From DASXTB01 sp036505615 (GTDB lineage: Bacteria > Acidobacteriota > UBA6911 > JACQSX01), in contig DASXTB010000456.1 in the NCBI GenBank assembly GCA_036505615.1, forward strand, positions 1-16,672: DNA of 16,672 nucleotides. Reading direction: 5' to 3'. Positions 6,409 through 12,158 of the stretch are shown here, one piece after another; within the stretch, counting starts at the first letter, position 1, and the number at the start of each line of letters is the position of its first letter. The notes under the pieces were generated by a model. The model saw nothing but the letters and a program-made list of their open reading frames with translations, did no database searches and had not been told where the DNA came from. A program made the position numbers and the translations under genes.

Positions 6409-8288
6409 TCATCCAGAAAAGCTTTCACTCTCTGATAGATTCCGTCCGCGTCCAATCCGTACTTGGCAGAGAGCAGATTGGGAGGGCCGTGCGGGATAAT
6501 GCGGTCGGGAACGGCGATTCGCAGCAGCTTGATGTCGAACAGCCGCCGATCCATCAGCAATTCAAGAACGGCGCTGGCAAACCCGCCATGCTCGCTGTGG
6601 TCTTCCAGCGTTACCAGAATTCCGGTCTGCGCGGCTGCCGACAAGATCAAGGTTTCGTCCAGAGGCTTGGCAAAGCGGGCATTTATCACTCCGGCTTCAA
6701 TGCCATCCTTACGCAGCGTCTCGGCCGCCGCCAGCGCCGGATACACCATGCTTCCAAGAGCAACCAGCGCCAGATCCTTCCCTTGTCGCAACTGCTCGCC
6801 CTTGCCGATTTCCAGAGTGTGGATCTCTTCATCCAGGGGGACGCCGTAGCCGCTGCCTCGAGGATAGCGTACCGCCGCCGGGTGCGGGCATTCGATTACC
6901 GTTTTCAGCATGTGCTGAAGTTCGTTCTCGTCTTTGGGCGCCATCACATGCATGTTCGGCAGTGTACGCAAGTAAGCCAGATCGTAGACGCCATGGTGAG
7001 TGGTGCCGTCTTGCCCTACCAGTCCGGCGCGATCCAGGCAGAAGGCGACGGGTATATCCATCAGGCAGACATCGTGCACAATCTGGTCATACGCCCGCTG
7101 CAGGAACGTAGAGTAAATCGCGGCCACAGGTTTTAAACCTTCCAGGGCCATGCCGGCACAAAATGTCACGGCGTGCTGCTCGGCGATTCCCACGTCCCAG
7201 CAGCGATCGGGAAATACTTCCGCGAATTTGTCCAGTCCCGTGCCTCCGGGCATCGCTGCCGTCACCGCCACGATTTTTTCATCCTCGCGCGCCAGCTTGA
7301 TCAGCGCCTTGGAAAAAACAGACGTGTAATCGGGAGGCGCCGATGATTTCTTGAGAAAGACGCCTTGTTCGATGTCAAAGGGAGCCGAGCCATGCCACTT
7401 CACCGGATGCTTTTCGGCAGGCACGTAACCCTTGCCCTTCACCGTTACGGCATGAATCAAGAATGGGCCCTTATGCTGCTTGGCTTCAGCGAAAGTATCC
7501 ACCAGCGAGATCACATCATGTCCATTCACAGGCCCGATGTACTGAAATCCCAATTCCTCAAAAAAAGTTCCGGGTACCAGGAAAGTCTTCATCACGTCGA
7601 CGAGCGTCTTGGTCAAGTGGAACATCTTATCGCCGACTTTGGGAATCGCGGTCATGGCGTGTTCTACATCTTTCTTGAATCGCACGTATACCTGGCCGTG
7701 AATAATTCGGTTCAGGTAGCCTTCCAGCGCGCCGACATTAGGTGAAATCGACATCTCATTGTCATTGAGGACCACTATCAGATCTTTTTTCAGATGTCCG
7801 ATTTGATTGATCGCTTCCAGCGCCATTCCAGCCGTCAATCCACCATCGCCAATAACGGCGATGATTCTTCGCTCCCCGGCGAGAAGGTCGCGCGCCGCCG
7901 TCATTCCCAGGGCGAAAGAAAGAGAGGTGCCTGCGTGTCCCGCATTCACCACATCATAAGGGCTCTCCTCGCGGCGCAGGAATCCGCTCAGCCCTTCGTA
8001 CTGGCGCAGCGTGTGGAACTTGTCGCGGCGGCCGGTAATGATCTTGTGGCCGTACGCCTGGTGACCCACATCCCAAATGAGCCTGTCTTCGGGAGTGTTG
8101 AACACATAGTGGCTGGCGACCACCAACTCCACGGCTCCCAGGCTTGAGGCCAGATGCCCTCCCATCTTGGAAACCATGTAGATCAGATACTCGCGCAGTT
8201 CCTTGCAAACGGCGGGCAAGTCTTCCTTCTTCAGTTTGCGCAAGTGCTCCGGGCTGTCTATAAAGGGCAGAAATTTAGGATCTTCCAT
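6327..8288 (-). CDS. dxs: 1-deoxy-D-xylulose-5-phosphate synthase
   Basis: This 653-aa thiamine-diphosphate enzyme joins pyruvate and glyceraldehyde 3-phosphate to give DXP, the first step of the MEP isoprenoid pathway. Visible motifs are GGHLASSLGAVEL (H45), DVGHQAYGHK (H76), the TPP-binding GDGGLTAG...NDNEMSI (147-181), VGIAEQHAV with the catalytic E370, R398, and GQDGTTHHG (D427, H431). These match the E. coli numbering closely. The ATG at 8288 is chosen because MEDPKFLPFIDSPEHLRKL is the usual start; an upstream ATG at 8354 would add 22 unsupported residues. There is no Shine-Dalgarno, but a TATAAT lies 10 bases upstream. The C-terminus runs 82 bases into tlyA. Upstream, repeat G separates it from ispA. 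Confidence 0.97.
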   Translation of the reverse strand: MEDPKFLPFIDSPEHLRKLKKEDLPAVCKELREYLIYMVSKMGGHLASSLGAVELVVASHYVFNTPEDRLIWDVGHQAYGHKIITGRRDKFHTLRQYEGLSGFLRREESPYDVVNAGHAGTSLSFALGMTAARDLLAGERRIIAVIGDGGLTAGMALEAINQIGHLKKDLIVVLNDNEMSISPNVGALEGYLNRIIHGQVYVRFKKDVEHAMTAIPKVGDKMFHLTKTLVDVMKTFLVPGTFFEELGFQYIGPVNGHDVISLVDTFAEAKQHKGPFLIHAVTVKGKGYVPAEKHPVKWHGSAPFDIEQGVFLKKSSAPPDYTSVFSKALIKLAREDEKIVAVTAAMPGGTGLDKFAEVFPDRCWDVGIAEQHAVTFCAGMALEGLKPVAAIYSTFLQRAYDQIVHDVCLMDIPVAFCLDRAGLVGQDGTTHHGVYDLAYLRTLPNMHVMAPKDENELQHMLKTVIECPHPAAVRYPRGSGYGVPLDEEIHTLEIGKGEQLRQGKDLALVALGSMVYPALAAAETLRKDGIEAGVINARFAKPLDETLILSAAAQTGILVTLEDHSEHGGFASAVLELLMDRRLFDIKLLRIAVPDRIIPHGPPNLLSAKYGLDADGIYQRVKAFLDECKDQRPDSMNYLLRADLLKIVKKPTP

Positions 8289-8298
8289 AGCGGAGGGT

Positions 8299-8304
8299 AT
8301 TATA
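8299..8304 (-). promoter_or_regulatory. TATAAT box just upstream of dxs (leaderless-like)
   Basis: The reverse strand reads GCGCTATAATACCC, with exactly 10 bases between the hexamer and the dxs ATG. A start 6-8 bases downstream would leave a leader of only a few bases, which fits the absence of a ribosome binding site. There is no -35 at normal spacing. It implies dxs and tlyA can be transcribed separately from ispA. Confidence 0.4.
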
Positions 8305-8364
8305 GCGCAAAGGACCGGCACGGCGGAGTCGCAAGCAAAAGCGTTATCGGTCATTTGTCACTTC

Positions 8365-8660
8365 GTCCGCGAAGCGGACCAATAGCAGTAGCCGGGGGTG
8401 CCGAAGCGCGAAGCGCCAAGCACCCCCGGTCAACCATCCCCCATATCGCCGGACCGCGCAAGCGGTCCCATCAAGTTCAGCCGTCATGGACGCCTCAGTC
8501 CCAAAGATAACGCTCGTCATACTGCACCCGGTGTTTATTGAGAAGGGAAAAATGGGACCGCTTGCGCGGTCCGATTCCGTGTGGGGAATCGCTGACCGGA
8601 GGTGCCTGGCGCTCCGCGCCTGGGCACCCCCGGCTACTGTTATTGGTCCGCTTCGCGGAC
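8365..8660. repeat. G: 296-bp fold-back element with ~108-bp GC-rich arms
   Basis: Arms 8365-8471 and 8552-8660 are inverted copies of each other, mostly matching with scattered differences, around an 80-base loop. Each arm is made of smaller hairpins: TCCGCGAAGCGGA, a GGGGTGC...GCACCCC stem and GGACCGCGCAAGCGGTCC. It carries no open frame with protein character and no 7-nt period, so it is a different class from the tandem arrays. It occupies half of the ispA-dxs spacer and may end or attenuate transcription from ispA. Confidence 0.85.
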
Positions 8661-8874
8661 ACTGGAGTTTGGACATTTTGGAGAGACGGCCTGGGGGCCG
8701 TCTCCCGCACAATCTTTCATCGTGCAGAAGCGCCGCTTCGCGGACAGAGCGCGCCTCCGGCGCGCCGCTGAAAGCGGCCTAGCCGTTCTTACGGGCGGTC
8801 ACGCTGGTGCAGGTGAAAGACTGATTTACAGAATCGAAATATAGAAATCCAGTGAGTGCCTAACGGCGCCGGTC
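8661..8874. other. rest of the ispA-dxs spacer: one strong hairpin, no gene seen
   Basis: The 586-base spacer 8289-8874 holds the dxs promoter, element G and this remainder. Here GAGACGGCC/GGCCGTCTC (8683-8704) is a perfect 9-bp stem with a 4-base loop. Further small GC-rich inverted repeats follow (GCCGCTGAAAGCGGC near 8764). No T-run follows in either direction, so a simple intrinsic terminator is not supported. I see no coding potential on either strand. Confidence 0.5.
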
Positions 8875-9771
8875 TCAAGACCTTCGCTGCGCCAGGAACA
8901 AGCAGAATTCTTTCAGCTTCGACGTATCCACGCCCAGCCTTTCCAGATCGGCAATCGCTTCATCGGTCAAGCGCCGCGCATACTGTTTGGAACCGCCTAA
9001 TCCCAGCGCGGCCGGAAAGGTGTACTTTTTGGCGCGCTGGTCTTTACCGGCTGTCTTTCCCAACTGGCTGGAGCTGGCTTCGACGTCCAGCACATCATCA
9101 ACAATCTGAAAAACCAGCCCCAACTTGGAACCAACGCTGGAAAGCGTCTCCAAGGAACGGTCGTCCGCTCCTGCCAACAGCGCTCCCAACACTACGCAAG
9201 ACCGGATCAGTGCGCCGGTTTTTGACGCATCTAGCCGCTCCAGTTTGGCCTGGTCCAGAACTGCTCCTTCGTACTCTAAATCCATCACCTGGCCGGCAAT
9301 CATGCCATCGACAGTTCCCAGTGCCGCCGACAGCATCTGCACGCTCCGAAGCACCAGTGAAGCTTCCGCCTTCAGGTGGACCAGAATCTGAAATGCCAGA
9401 GTAAGCAGAGCATCGCCGGCGAGAATGGCAGTGGCTTCTCCGAATTTGACGTGGCTGGTCGCCATGCCGCGCCGCAGACTGTCGTTGTCCATGGCGGGCA
9501 GATCATCGTGGATCAACGAATAGGTATGGATCATCTCGACAGCCGCGCCCGCTTCCAGGAGAACCTTTTCCGGCCCGCCAAAGGCCTGCCCCGATTCCAG
9601 CACCAGGATCGGCCGAACGCGCTTGCCGCCGGCGAAAATGCTGTAGCGCATCGCTTCGTGAATGGAATGCGGAAACTGTGTCGCGGGGGGAAGCAGCCCA
9701 TCGAGTGTCTGGTTGATTCTTTCGCGCTGGGTTACAAAATGAGCGCTGAGTTGCGGTAGGTCAACGGTCAT
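8875..9771 (-). CDS. ispA: short-chain (farnesyl/geranyl) polyprenyl diphosphate synthase
   Basis: This 298-aa trans-isoprenyl diphosphate synthase condenses IPP with allylic diphosphates, most likely to farnesyl or geranylgeranyl diphosphate. Motifs: GGKRVRP (48-54), first Asp-rich HDDLPAMDND (88-97), KTG (184-186), second Asp-rich DDVLD (225-229) and GKTAGKD (238-244). The bulky residues before the first Asp motif (HTYSLIHDD) suit a C15 product, but product length is an inference. The start at 9771 gives normal family length; another ATG at 9792 adds MTDDQQP. Both lie in the 7-nt array E1, without a Shine-Dalgarno, so the repeat supplies the translation start. It sits between xseB and dxs in the conserved order, separated from both by repeat-filled spacers. 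Confidence 0.93.
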   Translation of the reverse strand: MTVDLPQLSAHFVTQRERINQTLDGLLPPATQFPHSIHEAMRYSIFAGGKRVRPILVLESGQAFGGPEKVLLEAGAAVEMIHTYSLIHDDLPAMDNDSLRRGMATSHVKFGEATAILAGDALLTLAFQILVHLKAEASLVLRSVQMLSAALGTVDGMIAGQVMDLEYEGAVLDQAKLERLDASKTGALIRSCVVLGALLAGADDRSLETLSSVGSKLGLVFQIVDDVLDVEASSSQLGKTAGKDQRAKKYTFPAALGLGGSKQYARRLTDEAIADLERLGVDTSKLKEFCLFLAQRRS

Positions 9772-9800
9772 CGGTTGTTGGTCATCGGTCATCAGTCAAC
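9759..9800 (+). repeat. E1: 7-nt array, GGTCATC type, over the ispA start
   Basis: Six units in register: GGTCAAC, GGTCATC, GGTTGTT, GGTCATC, GGTCATC, AGTCAAC. On the reverse strand each GATGACC unit offers an ATG, and two of these (9792, 9771) are the only usable ispA starts. The reverse unit also contains TGA, so start and stop signals alternate with the period. Confidence 0.85.
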
Positions 9801-9837
9801 AAGTCCGCAGCAAGGCAGAGCCGCAACCGAAAAAGAG

Positions 9838-10053
9838 GCCGATCACGTTCACGTTCACGATCACGCCCACGTTCACGTCAACGACTACGGCCACGTCTAC
9901 GGAGTTGAAAAAAATCAAATAGCTCTCTACTGGCCAGTTAAGAACGCCAGGAGGTTACGAATGTTCAGTTACCAAAACCTCAGCGAGTTCTACGTCGTGG
10001 ACCTGGACACGGACGTTGCCGTGATCGTCGACGTGGACGTGATCGTGATCGGC
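9838..10053. repeat. A3: 216-bp fold-back element, ten 6-nt units per arm
   Basis: The left arm has ten hexamers, 9844-9903 (CACGTT, CACGTT, CACGAT, CACGCC, CACGTT, CACGTC, AACGAC, TACGGC, CACGTC, TACGGA). The right arm has ten, 9991-10050 (from TACGTC, GTGGAC to GTGATC, GTGATC) closing in GGC. The ends GGCCGATCACG/CGTGATCGGC are inverted. The loop (9904-9990) is AT-richer and non-repetitive, with no gene. It is the longest A-type copy here, and lies in the ispA-xseB spacer. Confidence 0.9.
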
Positions 10054-10102
10054 TGTTAATCGCGCTTTAACCGTAGAATCTTTCTGACCTCGCAATCTGT
10101 AA

Positions 10103-10171
10103 CGGCGGTTTTTAAACCGCCGGTTGGAGCATTTCGATTTCGTTGTACGACGGGCGGTTCACGAACCGCCC
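10103..10171. repeat. H: two perfect palindromic hairpins of GGCGGTT...AACCGCC type
   Basis: CGGCGGTTT-TT-AAACCGCCG (10103-10122) and GGGCGGTT-CACG-AACCGCCC (10152-10171) share the same stem core and differ in loop. They look like tandem REP-type palindromes. Neither is followed by a U-tract in either direction. Confidence 0.8.
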
Positions 10172-10255
10172 CTACAGACCGGCATGGCAAGCAGCCAACT
10201 GGTTACATAGCCCAGGTCAATGACTCTGACCTGAAGCCTTGACGTGTGGACTTGC

Positions 10256-10327
10256 TGACCCGTCGGCCTGTTGACCGCTGACTGATGACCGATGACTGAT
10301 GACCAATGGCCAGTGACCAGCGATCTG
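10256..10327 (+). repeat. E2: 7-nt array, TGACNNA type
   Basis: Strict 7-nt register from 10272: TGACCGC, TGACTGA, TGACCGA, TGACTGA, TGACCAA, TGGCCAG, TGACCAG, CGATCTG. A degenerate continuation lies upstream from 10256, interrupted by a 2-base slip. It is the inverse of E1 in unit sequence; E1 and E2 bracket A3 and H in the 577-base ispA-xseB spacer, like arms of one larger fold-back. Confidence 0.85.
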
Positions 10328-10340
10328 AGGCTGCCTCAAC

Positions 10341-10375
10341 ATTCGGAGTTCGACCTTCGGAATTCGAACTTATTC
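10341..10375 (+). repeat. K: short 7-nt array, ATTCGGA type, carrying the xseB stop
   Basis: Five units: ATTCGGA, GTTCGAC, CTTCGGA, ATTCGAA, CTTATTC. The TTA in the last unit (10370-10372) is the reverse-strand TAA of xseB, so the array provides or abuts the end of that gene. It follows E2 closely. Confidence 0.6.
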
Positions 10376-10609
10376 GTGCCCGTCCACAGTGATTTGAAAT
10401 GGTTCGGCCTGCATTTCGCCTTTGTTGTCACGCAGCAGGATTTCAACCTTTCGCTCCGCCTCGGTAAGCTTCGAGTTGCAGAACTTGGAAATCTGGACGC
10501 CCTGCTCGAACAATTCCAGCGCCGTTTCCAGCGGTAAATCCCCCTTTTCCAACCTTGCCACAATATCTTCCAAAGCTTTTAACGCATTTTCGAAATCTTT
10601 GAATTCCAT
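10370..10609 (-). CDS. xseB: exodeoxyribonuclease VII small subunit
   Basis: This 79-aa protein, MEFKDFENALKALEDIVARL..., is the standard XseB helical hairpin with the motif LEKGDLPLETALELFEQGV (residues 20-38). With XseA it forms exonuclease VII, which degrades single-stranded DNA from both ends. The start at 10609 is fixed by AAGGA 6 bases upstream and by the normal family start; a longer frame to 10723 would translate the heptamer array D1. The C-terminal tail (EPFQITVDGHE) ends at a TAA inside array K. Normally xseA and xseB overlap or nearly touch; here 130 bases containing D1 separate them. Confidence 0.95.
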   Translation of the reverse strand: MEFKDFENALKALEDIVARLEKGDLPLETALELFEQGVQISKFCNSKLTEAERKVEILLRDNKGEMQAEPFQITVDGHE

Positions 10610-10653
10610 ACTTGTTCCTTGAAAAGATTCGGGAGACCTCATAGGTTCCCGCT

Positions 10654-10738
10654 GTCCGTCGTCCGTGGTCTGTTGTCCGTCGCATAGTACCACTATCAGA
10701 TGGGCGCAACGGACAACTGACAACGGACAAAAGACAAA
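10654..10738. repeat. D1: fold-back of 7-nt GTCCGTC / GGACAAC units in the xseA-xseB gap
   Basis: The left arm is GTCCGTC, GTCCGTG, GTCTGTT, GTCCGTC (10654-10681). The right arm is GCGCAAC, GGACAAC, TGACAAC, GGACAAA, AGACAAA (10704-10738). The loop centres on ATAGTACCACTAT, itself a small hairpin. The element separates xseA from xseB. The GTCCGTC unit is free of stops in all six frames, which explains the artificially long open frame ahead of xseB. Confidence 0.88.
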
Positions 10739-10739
10739 G

Positions 10740-12092
10740 TCACGATTTCATCCCTTGAATCCGACAATTCAATTCGCCCTGATGCAAGTGCACCCGGACG
10801 TCTTCACCGATGTGGACATCTCTGACCGACTTGACAATCTGCCGGTTTTCCTTACGAATAATCGCGTATCCTCTCTGCAGTACTGCCAGCGGGCTGACGG
10901 CATTCAGAGTTCCTGCCAGCGTTTCAAATTCACGCCGCTTTCGCGCCATCAACTGGTTACCCGTCTGGCGCAACAAGCGCAATTCCATCTCCAGTCTTTC
11001 CGTCGCCTCACCCAGCAACCGGCCCAGGTTGATACGGTGCAGGCGGGAATCAAGCCTGTCAAATAGATTGAGCCTCTGCGCCCGATATCCCCGCCAGGCG
11101 CGCTCCATCCGAAAGGTCATCTGGTCGAGACGCTGAGAGATTGACTCAATGCGTCCTTCGGCGGAGGCAAAGGCCTGATTGGCGGCCAATCGTTCCAGCG
11201 TGCTGCGCTTCCGTTCAATCAGCAAAAGCAACGACTGCTTGCCACGCTTGATGATTGCGTCTATCTTGCGACATAGTTCTTCCTGAGTCTCTGAGACAAT
11301 TTCCGCGGCGGCCGAGGGCGTGGGCGCGCGCAGGTCCGCGACAAAATCACAAATGGTGAAGTCGATTTCGTGTCCTACCGCTGAGATCACGGGAATCCTC
11401 GAGTGCACAATGGCCCGCGCCAGCTGTTCATCGTTGAACGCAGCCAGGTCCTCAAGCGAACCACCGCCCCTGGTGAGGACAATAACGTCAATGTCCGGGC
11501 GGCTGTTAAGGTACTTCACGCCCTGCAAGAGCTCCTCGGCGGCGCCTTCCCCCTGCACACGCGCCGGGTAGATCAAGATGTGAATCTGCCGGTTTCGCCG
11601 CTTCAGAATTCTGAGAATGTCCTGAATCGCAGCACCCATCGGGGAGGTAACGATTCCGAGCTTTCGGGGAAAGGGGGGAAGAGACCTTTTGCGGGCCGAG
11701 TCGAACAGGCCCTCCATATTCAGCTTCTGCTTGAGCTGCTCAAAAGCGTATTGCAGAGTTCCCATCCCCGCCGGTTCCATATAATCAACCACCATCTGGA
11801 AATCCCCGCGCGCTTCATAAAGCGAAGCACGGCCCCGCAACAGAACGTTGAGCCCGTCTTCCACCTTAAACTTGAAATAACGATTGTGGGTCTTAAAGCA
11901 GACTGCCTTGATTTGAGAATCGCTATCCTTCAATGTGAAGTAAAAATGGCCGGAGTGGGGATGGCGGAAGTTGGAGATTTCCCCTTTCACCCACACATCC
12001 AGGAACTCCCGCTCCAGCAGATTTTTGGCCTCAAACGCAAACTCAGAGACGGTGTAGATTTTTCGTTCCGGAAAAAGATTGAGATTTTGCAT
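10740..12092 (-). CDS. xseA: exodeoxyribonuclease VII large subunit
   Basis: This 450-aa protein has an N-terminal OB fold (about 12-105; YTVSEFAFEAKNLLEREF, KGEISNFRHPHSGHFYFTLK) and the catalytic domain (about 120-330; GIVTSPMGAAIQDIL, TRGGGSLEDLAAFN, SAVGHEIDFTICDFVADLRA). A long coiled-coil (about 250-400) ends in the short C-terminal domain (LAVLQRGYAIIRK). It is the catalytic subunit of exonuclease VII. Length is normal. The ATG at 12092 lies 5 bases from heptamer hairpin D2 and has no Shine-Dalgarno. D1 lies beyond its stop, so D-type hairpins flank the gene on both sides. It is the first gene of the conserved xse-isp-dxs-tlyA block. Confidence 0.96.
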   Translation of the reverse strand: MQNLNLFPERKIYTVSEFAFEAKNLLEREFLDVWVKGEISNFRHPHSGHFYFTLKDSDSQIKAVCFKTHNRYFKFKVEDGLNVLLRGRASLYEARGDFQMVVDYMEPAGMGTLQYAFEQLKQKLNMEGLFDSARKRSLPPFPRKLGIVTSPMGAAIQDILRILKRRNRQIHILIYPARVQGEGAAEELLQGVKYLNSRPDIDVIVLTRGGGSLEDLAAFNDEQLARAIVHSRIPVISAVGHEIDFTICDFVADLRAPTPSAAAEIVSETQEELCRKIDAIIKRGKQSLLLLIERKRSTLERLAANQAFASAEGRIESISQRLDQMTFRMERAWRGYRAQRLNLFDRLDSRLHRINLGRLLGEATERLEMELRLLRQTGNQLMARKRREFETLAGTLNAVSPLAVLQRGYAIIRKENRQIVKSVRDVHIGEDVRVHLHQGELNCRIQGMKS

Positions 12093-12097
12093 ATTTG

Positions 12098-12158
12098 GTC
12101 TGTAGTTCGTTGTCCGTAGTCCGTCGCAACCGACATCGGACTACGGACAACTGACGAA
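12098..12158. repeat. D2: fold-back of 7-nt GTCCGTA / GGACAAC units upstream of xseA
   Basis: The left arm is GTCTGTA, GTTCGTT, GTCCGTA, GTCCGTC (12098-12125). The right arm is GGACTAC, GGACAAC, TGACGAA (12138-12158). The inner parts are perfectly complementary (GTAGTCCG / CGGACTAC) around a 12-base centre. It fills the 66-base gap between the CPBP-like gene's stop (12159) and the xseA start, leaving no room for an ordinary promoter and ribosome binding site. Confidence 0.88.

Noticed and set aside
6135..7136. Long forward open frame opposite dxs/tlyA
   Set aside because: Antisense shadow of two firmly identified genes, with no recognisable domain.
8344..8782. Several open frames on both strands over element G
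   Set aside because: They follow the GC-rich inverted arms, appear on both strands alike, and lack start signals or domain features.
10103..10171. Intrinsic terminators at the GGCGGTT/AACCGCC hairpins
   Set aside because: Perfect stems, but no U-tract follows on either strand; better seen as REP-like palindromes.
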